Source: JAYWIG01 sp043789035 (GTDB lineage Bacteria > Pseudomonadota > Gammaproteobacteria > Burkholderiales > Burkholderiaceae_E). From it: a stretch of DNA of 13,097 nt. The DNA lies in assembly GCA_043789035.1 (NCBI GenBank), contig JAYWIG010000138.1, positions 1 to 13,097 of the forward strand, given 5' to 3'. Each line of letters starts with the position of its first letter. Position 1 is the stretch's first letter. The notes under the pieces were generated by a model. It was not told where the DNA came from and made no database searches. It worked only from the letters and a program-made list of their open reading frames with translations. A program made the position numbers and the translations under genes. This document shows positions 7,351-13,097 of the stretch, piece by piece.

Positions 7351-8457
7351 ATGAAAAAAACTGAGCAACTCAGGGCCGCAGCAAAACTGGTTACTCACGC
7401 CACAATAGGTGTGACTAATATCACCGAAGGTGTGCATCGTTCGGTGAAACGAACCATGTTTCTTGAAAAGAAATCTGATTCGGTACAAACCACAGGTTTA
7501 ACAGGATTGATCTACAAATCAGTGCGTGGGACTACTGGTTTAGTTGGGCGGGCAATAGATGCTGCGCTACTAAAGATCGAACCGCTTCTAGCAACTTCAG
7601 TCGATGCCTCTGACATTGAATCTAAACAGCACCAAGCATTCTTGGCGGCGCTTAATGGCGTCATCGGCGATCGCCTTGAAGCAGACAACAACCCGCTTGC
7701 GACAACGATGGTGTTCCGACACCAAGCTGACACCCGGAGCAACAAAATTCTGCTCGTCATTCATGGCTTATGCATGAATGATTTGCAATGGACAAGCGGT
7801 GCCGACAACCAACAAATTAATCATGCTGAAGCTGTCGCACAAGCATCTGGCTTCACGCCGGTATACCTGCGCTACAACACAGGCCGTGCGATTGAAGATA
7901 ACGGCGCAGAGTTGAATGTAAAACTAGAACAGCTTTACAAAGACTGGCCTGTGACCGTCAAAGAGATAAACGTCTTGGTACACAGCATGGGCGGTTTAGT
8001 CATTCGCAGCGCAGCGCATCATGCAGACCAATCAACATTAAAGCTGGGCTGGCGAAAGAAGCTCAAACGAATCGCGTTCCTAGGCACACCGCACCAAGGT
8101 GCTCCGCTCGAAAAAGCCGGCCACTGGATCGATTTAATCTTAGGCAGCACGCCTTACTCAAAGCCCTTCGTTGCGCTCACGAAGTTACGAAGCGCGGGTA
8201 TTAATGATTTGCGCGAAGGCCTAGCGCACGCGTTACCCAAGGCAGTTGCAGTGTTTGCGGTTGCAGCCTGCACAACTACGAGTAGAAACAAAGCGACTGA
8301 TCACGTCAGTGGTGACGGCTTAGTATCTATCAACAGCGCATTGAGTGGTAACTTAGGGTTCACAGACAATAACTCTAAAGTTTTTTTCAAAATGAACCAT
8401 ATGCAACTTTTAAATCGGCCAGAGGTTACGCAAGAATTGATTAAGTTTTTCTTATAA
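7351..8457 (+). CDS. PGAP1-like alpha/beta hydrolase (putative lipase/esterase)
   Basis: A 368-residue serine hydrolase. The first 125 residues or so form an extension without recognisable domain, signal peptide or clear membrane helix. The catalytic domain starts at about 131 with NKILLVIHGLCMNDLQW (oxyanion strand, H138-G139). It has the nucleophile elbow LVHSMGGLVIRS (S212), the block IAFLGTPHQGAPLEK (241-255), an acid candidate D322 in SGDGLVSINSA and a base candidate H350 in MNHMQLLNRP. The GTPHQGAP block and the late Asp/His are typical of PGAP1-like and triacylglycerol-lipase-like proteins, which act on acyl esters. The ATG follows the hydrolase stop by 6 bases, so it appears to be in the formaldehyde operon, although no role there is known to me. 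Its 3' end overlaps the convergent nucleotidyltransferase gene by 17 bp. Substrate unknown. Confidence 0.82.
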   Translation: MKKTEQLRAAAKLVTHATIGVTNITEGVHRSVKRTMFLEKKSDSVQTTGLTGLIYKSVRGTTGLVGRAIDAALLKIEPLLATSVDASDIESKQHQAFLAALNGVIGDRLEADNNPLATTMVFRHQADTRSNKILLVIHGLCMNDLQWTSGADNQQINHAEAVAQASGFTPVYLRYNTGRAIEDNGAELNVKLEQLYKDWPVTVKEINVLVHSMGGLVIRSAAHHADQSTLKLGWRKKLKRIAFLGTPHQGAPLEKAGHWIDLILGSTPYSKPFVALTKLRSAGINDLREGLAHALPKAVAVFAVAACTTTSRNKATDHVSGDGLVSINSALSGNLGFTDNNSKVFFKMNHMQLLNRPEVTQELIKFFL

Positions 8458-8752
8458 AAAACTCTTTGCCAAATCTCGCAATATGTTGAATCAAGTCTTG
8501 ATTTTCAATATGGTGGCACAAAGAAACATCGAACGAATAAGGCAGATACAAATCGTCCAATCGATTTTCAATCTCTCTTAAATCCGAATGTGTTAGCTGA
8601 TCGCCGATGAGAGTCAAATCGATGTCAGACCCATTTCGAAAACTACCTTTAGCTCTCGAACCGTAGAGTACTACACGATCAAGCAAGGGGAATTGCGACA
8701 GAACATAATGAATTTTCTCAATAGTTTGGGTAGTTAAGCCAAACTCGCTCAT
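8441..8752 (-). CDS. mntA: MntA-type minimal nucleotidyltransferase (antitoxin of a HEPN/MNT pair)
   Basis: A 103-residue minimal nucleotidyltransferase. The signature is YGSRAKGSFRNGSDIDLTL (residues 30-48). Metal-binding acids are D43 and D45, with the third at D75 in SFDVSL, so the active site looks intact. In characterised pairs MntA neutralises HepT by transferring AMP units to a tyrosine in the toxin; that mechanism is family knowledge. I choose the ATG at 8752 (MSEFGLTTQTIEKIHYVLSQ), four bases after the hepT stop, because family proteins start there. An upstream ATG at 8767 and a TTG at 8782 would add residues overlapping hepT. The order toxin then antitoxin, with short spacing, suggests one transcript with coupled translation. 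The last 17 bp overlap the 3' end of the convergent hydrolase gene. Confidence 0.9.
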   Translation of the reverse strand: MSEFGLTTQTIEKIHYVLSQFPLLDRVVLYGSRAKGSFRNGSDIDLTLIGDQLTHSDLREIENRLDDLYLPYSFDVSLCHHIENQDLIQHIARFGKEFFIRKT

Positions 8753-8756
8753 TATG

Positions 8757-9176
8757 TCAGCGACCATTGTTGACGCTTTCAAGCTTTAGCTCTAAGGCTT
8801 CGAACAATGCAAAAAACTTGGTTCTAACATTTTCAACAATCGCCATTGCAGTCACTTGATTGTATGTATGGCTAGTCTGATTTCGATCCTGGATCATTGC
8901 CATCCAAGAATCGCCATCAATAATCAAATCGAGCTTGAATGCCTCTCGCGTTACGTCTTTCGAGCCAAACATTTCCGTGCTTCCACGATGCTCAAGAAAG
9001 TCTTTCAATGTTTTCCAGGCAAGTTCGTGGGTATACTCAAAGCATTGAATCAAACCCTGCAATTCCAATTCATTAAGCTCTGTTTTTTGGATAAAGCCAC
9101 GCATTTGCGACAAAGCCTTTTTGAAATTCGAAAAGCGCTGGAGCCAGCGAATATCTTGCGAATTTTGTTCTTGCAT
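8757..9176 (-). CDS. hepT: HepT-like HEPN toxin (nucleotidyltransferase substrate-binding family, HI0074 type)
   Basis: A 139-residue all-helical protein of the nucleotidyltransferase substrate-binding group. Diagnostic text includes WLQRFSNFKKAL, CFEYTHELAWKTLKDFLEHR and the motif RNQTSHTY at residues 98-105. This matches the RX4HXY motif of HepT toxins: R98 and H103 form the HEPN RNase centre, and Y105 is the tyrosine that MntA modifies in studied pairs. The key residues are all present, so the toxin should be active. The ATG at 9176 gives the usual N-terminus; an AGAG lies about 9 bases upstream. Its stop is 4 bases before the partner's chosen start. The pair is placed between the formaldehyde operon and a dehydrogenase, with no transposase or repeat in sight. 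Confidence 0.9.
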   Translation of the reverse strand: MQEQNSQDIRWLQRFSNFKKALSQMRGFIQKTELNELELQGLIQCFEYTHELAWKTLKDFLEHRGSTEMFGSKDVTREAFKLDLIIDGDSWMAMIQDRNQTSHTYNQVTAMAIVENVRTKFFALFEALELKLESVNNGR

Positions 9177-9265
9177 TAAACTTTGCTCTAAGTATTAACA
9201 AAACTGATTTTTGCATAAATGCCAGAATCATTCATCTATCAACAACAAAAACATAGAACCAATCA

Positions 9266-10030
9266 ATGAGCAAACATCTTTACATCATCACCGGCGCATC
9301 CCGTGGCATGGGGCTAGCGCTTGCGGAGCAGTTAATTGTCAGCGGCAATCAATTGCTATGCATCTCCCGTCAGGCAAATGCATCATTACAAGCTAGAGCC
9401 GACAAATCAAACGTTTCGCTTACCCAAATGCAACTCGATCTTTCAAACTCAATTAGCGCTGCACAAGAACTGCGCAACTGGTTGGCTTTACCGGCAAACT
9501 CGGTGGGCTCTTTTACTAGCGCCACATTGATCAATAATGCAGGAGTTATTGCAAATATTGGGCCATTGAGCGATGCAGACCCAATCGATCTCTCCAACGC
9601 ATTACGCGTAGGCTTAGAAGCACCAATGCAGCTCACTGCTGTGTTTTTGAAATGCACTGAAACTTGGGCAATGCCGAAAAAAGTGCTGAATATTTCCTCT
9701 GGCTTAGGTCGCCGTGCGCTTGCCTCGCAAGCAGCCTACTGCGCCGCGAAAGCTGGTATGGACCACTACACTCGCAGCGTGGCACTCGACGAAGCGCTAA
9801 AAACGAACGGGGCTAAAGTTTGCTCACTTGCGCCCGGCGTGATTGATACCGATATGCAAATACAACTACGTTCGGCAACCGATCAGAATTTCCCCGATAA
9901 AGCAGGCTTTGTGGCGATGAAGGAGAAGGGCCAACTTAGCTCGCCGGAACAGGCAGCGGCTAAGCTGATAGCGTACTTGAATCGCGCTGATTTTGGCACT
10001 AGCCCAGTGGCTGATGTTAGGGATGCTTAA
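9266..10030 (+). CDS. Short-chain dehydrogenase/reductase (SDR family), sepiapterin-reductase-like
   Basis: A 254-residue classical SDR, cytosolic, NAD(P)H-dependent. The cofactor motif TGASRGMG is at residues 9-16, D58 follows the typical acidic position, and NNAG is at 90-93. The catalytic residues are S145 (NISSGLG), Y158 and K162 (YCAAKAG), with N142 nearby. LAPGVIDTDMQ (188-198) is a usual downstream block. The overall style (SVALDEA, APGVIDTDMQ) is closest to the sepiapterin/benzil reductase branch, but the substrate cannot be assigned. The ATG at 9266 gives a compact N-terminus directly before the first beta strand; the ribosome site is weak. It is divergent from hepT (89-bp gap) and convergent with the aroE-like gene, ending only 2 bp before that gene's stop, so it is probably a single-gene unit. 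Confidence 0.92.
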   Translation: MSKHLYIITGASRGMGLALAEQLIVSGNQLLCISRQANASLQARADKSNVSLTQMQLDLSNSISAAQELRNWLALPANSVGSFTSATLINNAGVIANIGPLSDADPIDLSNALRVGLEAPMQLTAVFLKCTETWAMPKKVLNISSGLGRRALASQAAYCAAKAGMDHYTRSVALDEALKTNGAKVCSLAPGVIDTDMQIQLRSATDQNFPDKAGFVAMKEKGQLSSPEQAAAKLIAYLNRADFGTSPVADVRDA

Positions 10031-10032
10031 TT

Positions 10033-10869
10033 TTAATATTCGAGACGCGCAATATCCCGCAAGTTTTCAGCCGTCGTGGAGGGAAATCCAAAAAATTCAA
10101 GATATGCAGGTATCTGTTCGAATAGCATATCCGTGCCGATCTGAGTTCGACAGCCCAGTTTCTGGGCGGCGGCTAGAAAGGCGGTTGTTTCGTTTTTCAT
10201 GACGACTTCACCAACAAAGGCGTGCGCTTCTAAGCGACTGATATTAATCGGTAAAGGGTCGCCTTCGTTCATTCCTAACGGCGTAGCATTCACCACTAAA
10301 TCGAGTCCAATAGGATCGTTCGACCCGGTTCGGATAACTAAAGTTGGATAGTGTTTTTTTAAGCGTTCGCCAAGCTTTTCAGCCGCTGTATCGTTAACAT
10401 CAAAAAGGCAAATTTCGCCGATTCCCGCAGCGGCCAATGAAGCGGCAATCGCACTACCTACTCCGCCGCTGCCCACTACCAACACACGAGCACCCTCTAG
10501 CACTAAGCCCTTGCGCAACACACCACGCACAAAGCCTTCGCCATCGAACATATCACCTACTAATTTTCCGTCAGCATTTCGTTTAACGGCATTGCATGCA
10601 CCTGCAATAGAAGCAGTTGTCGACACTTCGTTGAGCAACGCAACCGTCGACATTTTATGGGGCATTGTGATGAGCGCGCCTCGAATATTGCTTAGCTCAA
10701 ACACGCTACGCAAAAGCGTCGGGTAACTCGCTGGCTTGCAACCCATCGGCACAACGATTGCGTTGATACCCGCTTGCTCAAAGTACGGGTTGTAAATCAT
10801 TGGTGCTTTAAAACTATGCGTTGGAAAGCCGATGTGCGCAATGATTTCGGTATGGCCTGTAATTTGCAT
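10033..10869 (-). CDS. aroE: Shikimate/quinate dehydrogenase family protein, divergent AroE paralogue
   Basis: A 278-residue NAD(P)-dependent oxidoreductase acting on the 3-dehydroshikimate/shikimate (or dehydroquinate/quinate) pair. Catalytic lysine K72 (ITMPHKMS), N93 (ACNAVK) and D109 (GDMFDGEGF) are conserved; the nucleotide loop is GSGGVG at 133-138. NATPLGM and GTDMLFEQIP match the family's NATxxGM and C-terminal Gln motifs. The substrate-carboxylate segment differs from biosynthetic AroE: HSKSP in the E. coli enzyme reads HSFKAP here, losing the second serine. This resembles the AroE-like paralogue groups rather than the housekeeping enzyme. I start at the ATG at 10869, five bases after the aroQ stop; a longer frame would only run back through aroQ. 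It is the second gene of a two-gene operon. Family sure, exact substrate not. Confidence 0.88.
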   Translation of the reverse strand: MQITGHTEIIAHIGFPTHSFKAPMIYNPYFEQAGINAIVVPMGCKPASYPTLLRSVFELSNIRGALITMPHKMSTVALLNEVSTTASIAGACNAVKRNADGKLVGDMFDGEGFVRGVLRKGLVLEGARVLVVGSGGVGSAIAASLAAAGIGEICLFDVNDTAAEKLGERLKKHYPTLVIRTGSNDPIGLDLVVNATPLGMNEGDPLPINISRLEAHAFVGEVVMKNETTAFLAAAQKLGCRTQIGTDMLFEQIPAYLEFFGFPSTTAENLRDIARLEY

Positions 10870-10874
10870 CGACA

Positions 10875-11321
10875 CTATTTTGTCGCAGCCTTTGCAGCAT
10901 TCACAGCAGCACGCAATGCCAACAAATAACTGTCTTCGCCAAAGCCACAAATTTGGCCTTTGACGATTTCGGCAAATACCGATTTATGCCGAAACTCTTC
11001 GCGGGCATGAATATTACTCATGTGTAACTCAACAATGGGGCAGGTCAAAATCGCCAGCGCATCACGGATGCCGAAGCTGTAATGCGTCCACGCTCCGGCA
11101 TTAATTAAAACGCCATCGACTTTTTCAAAATAGGCTTGGTGAATGCGGTCGCACATCGCGCCTTCATCATTGGTTTGAAAATGCTCGATGTCTGCACCTA
11201 ACTCTCTACCAAGGCTCACCAAACTTGCGTTAATTTCATCGAGCGTAATCGTGCCGTATTGCTTAGGGTCGCGTTTACCAAACATGTTGTGGTTGATACC
11301 GTGGAGCATGACGATTCTCAT
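10875..11321 (-). CDS. aroQ: Type II 3-dehydroquinate dehydratase (AroQ family), divergent
   Basis: A 148-residue dodecameric-type dehydratase converting 3-dehydroquinate to 3-dehydroshikimate reversibly. Catalytic elements are present: R17 and Y22 on the flexible lid (GKRDPKQYG), N74 and H80 (INAGAWTHYS), H100 (ELHMSNI) and R111 (EEFRHKSV). FQTNDEGAMCDRI replaces the usual FQSNxEGxLID. The near-invariant GPNLNxLG start is GINHNMFG here, and NPGA is NAGA. Such substitutions mark a divergent branch, fitting a paralogue paired with the divergent AroE next door. It is the first gene of the pair; the stop is 5 bases before the aroE ATG. Upstream is a 214-bp gap with two palindromes that may be operators. 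A role in quinate/shikimate use rather than aromatic amino-acid synthesis is inference. Confidence 0.9.
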   Translation of the reverse strand: MRIVMLHGINHNMFGKRDPKQYGTITLDEINASLVSLGRELGADIEHFQTNDEGAMCDRIHQAYFEKVDGVLINAGAWTHYSFGIRDALAILTCPIVELHMSNIHAREEFRHKSVFAEIVKGQICGFGEDSYLLALRAAVNAAKAATK

Positions 11322-11384
11322 ATTGAACTTTCTGAATTGAATAGCAAATTAACTTATTTGGCCTACGGTTTTTTACCGATGGTT

Positions 11385-11409
11385 TTGTACAAATGCAAAA
11401 TTGTATACA
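11385..11409. promoter_or_regulatory. Twin palindromes upstream of aroQ-aroE, possible GntR-type operators
   Basis: TTGTACAA at 11385-11392 and TGTATACA at 11402-11409 (inside ATTGTATACACA) are perfect 8-bp palindromes with centres 17 bp apart. They lie about 65-90 bp before the aroQ ATG, in the 214-bp gap after the EamA gene. TTGTATACAA-like sites are typical of GntR/FCD regulators of aromatic and organic-acid catabolism; no regulator gene is in the window. The rest of the gap shows a 10-bp palindrome (GATGCGCATC, 11502-11511) and a 5-bp-stem hairpin at about 11464-11476 without a T-run, and no gene I can support. Confidence 0.4.
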
Positions 11410-11535
11410 CATCGTAAACATGAGCGATGCCACCTTACTTGAGGTTATGTGCCTGTCGCTCGTAGGCTATGAGCCTCGGCAAATTAAACCAAATCTAGCG
11501 CGATGCGCATCTGGCCGTAATCTTCAAACAAGCTC

Positions 11536-12426
11536 CTAAGATAACGGCGAAACTACCAGGTTTAGCTTCCTTCTCTCGACCACGCTGAGCACACCGGCCG
11601 CAATTCCACACAAAGCAATAATAGCCACGCCAATCATGGAAATCGCATCCGGAAAATGATCGAAGAACAACCAGCCACCTAAAATCGCGAAAGCAATTTG
11701 CGCGTACATATAAGGCATCAAGGTAGCCGCAGGGGCTTTCTCAAAAGCCAAGATCAACATAAAGTGGCCGATCGCGCCTGCCGCGCCAATCAATATGAGC
11801 CTAGCCAATAGTTGCATATCGATAATCGGTTGCCAGCCCCAAAACAATAAACCACTGCTTAGCAGAGCACCGATCCATACCGAATAGAAATGCGTGTTCG
11901 CGCTCTTTTCAGTTACAGTGAGTTTGCTAGTGAGCAATTGAAATGCAGTGTTCGCAGCCACCAAGAGGAGAGGAAAAACAACTGCCCATCCAAAAGCACT
12001 GCCGGGCCGCACAATTAGCAACGCACCGAATAAACCGCCAATTACCAACGCAATTCGAAGGCCAGAGACATGCTCACCCAACAAGCGCGATGCAAGCAGC
12101 GTGACAAACAACGGTGCGGTCATGGATATTGCGGCAAACTCACCCACTGGCATAAACTTCAAACTGTTACAGGCAAGCAGTGTGCAAAGCAAAAGCAGTG
12201 AACCACGCACCAATTGAGCCAACGGTTTCTGGGTTTCAAATATGCTTGGTCCTGCCCTTGGCAACATCACTGCAGTAGTTAACAGTGCTTGCACAACAAA
12301 CCGCACCCAGATCACCATCAATATTGACACCGATAGAAGGACTTGCTTGGTAATCGTGTCTAAGAATGCGAAACATGCGAGGGCTATAAGTAAAAAGCCA
12401 ATACCCGCATTGACGGAATTTTTCAT
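11536..12426 (-). CDS. EamA/DMT-superfamily transporter (10 TM)
   Basis: A 296-residue inner-membrane protein with two EamA repeats, about residues 5-140 and 150-285, each with five hydrophobic segments. Typical text includes FAFLDTITKQVLLSVSILMV near the N-terminus (helices 1-2), FMPVGEFAAISMTAPLFVTL ending repeat one (helices 3-4), and APAATLMPYMYAQIAFAILG with GWLFFDHFPD in repeat two. The DMT superfamily exports or imports small metabolites such as amino acids; the substrate is not readable. The ATG at 12426 gives a short cytoplasmic start, but no clear Shine-Dalgarno is seen. It is 73 bp downstream of the peroxidase gene and 214 bp upstream of aroQ on the same strand. The large gap with possible operators argues against co-regulation with aroQE, though a substrate link remains possible. 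Confidence 0.9.
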   Translation of the reverse strand: MKNSVNAGIGFLLIALACFAFLDTITKQVLLSVSILMVIWVRFVVQALLTTAVMLPRAGPSIFETQKPLAQLVRGSLLLLCTLLACNSLKFMPVGEFAAISMTAPLFVTLLASRLLGEHVSGLRIALVIGGLFGALLIVRPGSAFGWAVVFPLLLVAANTAFQLLTSKLTVTEKSANTHFYSVWIGALLSSGLLFWGWQPIIDMQLLARLILIGAAGAIGHFMLILAFEKAPAATLMPYMYAQIAFAILGGWLFFDHFPDAISMIGVAIIALCGIAAGVLSVVERRKLNLVVSPLS

Positions 12427-12499
12427 ACGTTAATGTAAGCGACGGTAGCTACCTTGTAAATGCATCGTCGCAAACTCGTTCTTGGTAAGAGCAGAACGA

Positions 12500-13078
12500 T
12501 TACAGCGCCGCCTCAATCGCCTTCGTAATTCTCGCATCGAGCGGTGACACTTCGCTCGGAAAGCTCGCAATGATTTGCCCATTTTTGCCAATTAGATACT
12601 TGTGAAAATTCCATCTAGGTTGTGAGTTGGCCGCTTTCGAAAGAGCCTCGTAAAACGGTGACGCATTCGATGAAGGCGTGCGAATCACTTGGCTCTTAGC
12701 AAACATCGGAAACTTCACGCCAAACGTGTTGGTGCAGAAATCGGCAATCGCTTTATTGTCTTTTGGTTCTTGGCTGCCAAAATCATTGGAAGGAAATCCG
12801 AGTACTGCCACGCCCTTTTTTTGGTACTTCTCATTCAGCGCTTCTAAACCTCGATATTGCTCTGTGTAGCCGCAATAGCTAGCAGTGTTTACCACGAGCA
12901 CTACGCGACCGGCATATTGGCAAAGGTCTTGTGGTTTGTCATCTTGAAGGCGCGGCATTTTGAAGTTAAGCAGAGCCGGGCACTTCGCGTTGCTTTGCCC
13001 AACATCCGCAGCATGGCTGGATTGGACGATCAAAAACAAATGCAAACCAGCTAAAAATAAATATGTTTTCATATTCAT
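12500..13078 (-). CDS. Exported glutathione peroxidase family protein (Cys-type)
   Basis: A 192-residue thiol peroxidase of the GPx family that reduces hydrogen peroxide and organic hydroperoxides. A signal peptide is visible: MNMK, a hydrophobic core about 5-19, and a likely cut after SHA (residue 23), so it should act in the periplasm. Peroxidatic C69 lies in NTASYCGYT, where animal enzymes have Sec. The rest of the tetrad is Q103 (NDFGSQEP), W156 and N157 (RWNFHKYL). C115 in FCTNTFGV sits 46 residues after C69, the spacing of the resolving cysteine in thioredoxin-dependent GPx proteins such as yeast Gpx3, so thioredoxin-like recycling is likelier than glutathione. Two ATGs, at 13078 and 13072, both fit; an AGAAAG lies before the first. 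Confidence 0.93.
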   Translation of the reverse strand: MNMKTYLFLAGLHLFLIVQSSHAADVGQSNAKCPALLNFKMPRLQDDKPQDLCQYAGRVVLVVNTASYCGYTEQYRGLEALNEKYQKKGVAVLGFPSNDFGSQEPKDNKAIADFCTNTFGVKFPMFAKSQVIRTPSSNASPFYEALSKAANSQPRWNFHKYLIGKNGQIIASFPSEVSPLDARITKAIEAAL

Positions 13079-13097
13079 GGAACTTTCTATAAAACCA

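Noticed and set aside
10870..10950. N-terminal extension of the AroE frame (MWLWRRQLFVGIACCC...)
   Set aside because: It lies entirely within the aroQ coding sequence and is Cys-rich shadow text; the ATG at 10869 gives the family start.
11464..11476. Hairpin AGGCT-ATG-AGCCT as a terminator for the EamA gene
   Set aside because: The stem is only 5 bp and no T-run follows on either strand.
11478..11535. Minus-strand frame after the EamA stop reading FEDYGQMRIALDLV before a TAA, possibly a remnant of another protein
   Set aside because: Only about 20 codons are open, with no start signal and no family I can name; likely chance.

Overview
The window reads as ordinary chromosomal DNA of a Gram-negative proteobacterium, most likely a gammaproteobacterium. 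This rests on a PrkA/YeaG kinase close to the enterobacterial protein, an AdhC/FrmA plus S-formylglutathione hydrolase pair, a DUF3297 protein and a signal-peptide-bearing glutathione peroxidase. I cannot name a genus. Many genes have weak or absent Shine-Dalgarno sequences and several are probably translated by coupling. No rRNA, tRNA, CRISPR array, insertion sequence or clear rho-independent terminator was seen.

Layout, left to right. (1) 1-1781, minus: the serine kinase gene prkA, cut off at its 3' end by the window edge. (2) About 1850-3290: a decaying stretch with two broken genes placed tail to tail. One is an AraC-type regulator remnant whose conserved Trp codon has become TGA. The other is a DUF4397 repeat protein with a one-base frameshift and no proper start. 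(3) 3292-4984, minus: a membrane glycosyltransferase of the PMT/ArnT type. Ahead of it lie a 32-residue upstream ORF that overlaps its start codon (ATGA) and a promoter with a perfect TATAAT box. (4) 5100-8457, plus: a compact four-gene run of DUF3297 protein, glutathione-dependent formaldehyde dehydrogenase, S-formylglutathione hydrolase and a PGAP1-like alpha/beta hydrolase. (5) 8441-9176, minus: a HepT/MntA-type HEPN-nucleotidyltransferase toxin-antitoxin pair whose tail overlaps the hydrolase gene by 17 bp. (6) 9266-10030, plus: a short-chain dehydrogenase that nearly abuts the next convergent gene. (7) 10033-11321, minus: aroQ-like and aroE-like genes 5 bp apart, both with altered active-site motifs, behind a 214-bp gap holding two close palindromes of GntR-like appearance. 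(8) 11536-13078, minus: an EamA-family transporter and an exported Cys-type glutathione peroxidase.

Functionally, the central operon detoxifies formaldehyde: spontaneous S-hydroxymethylglutathione is oxidised by FrmA and hydrolysed by FrmB to formate and glutathione. The aroQ/aroE pair handles the dehydroquinate/dehydroshikimate/shikimate steps. Its divergence from the standard biosynthetic motifs and its putative private operators suggest an inducible or specialised, perhaps catabolic, paralogue set. I did not find an obviously new multi-gene system. The best candidates for a second look are the coupled upstream ORF before the glycosyltransferase, the divergent aroQE pair with twin palindromes, and the extra hydrolase inside the formaldehyde operon.
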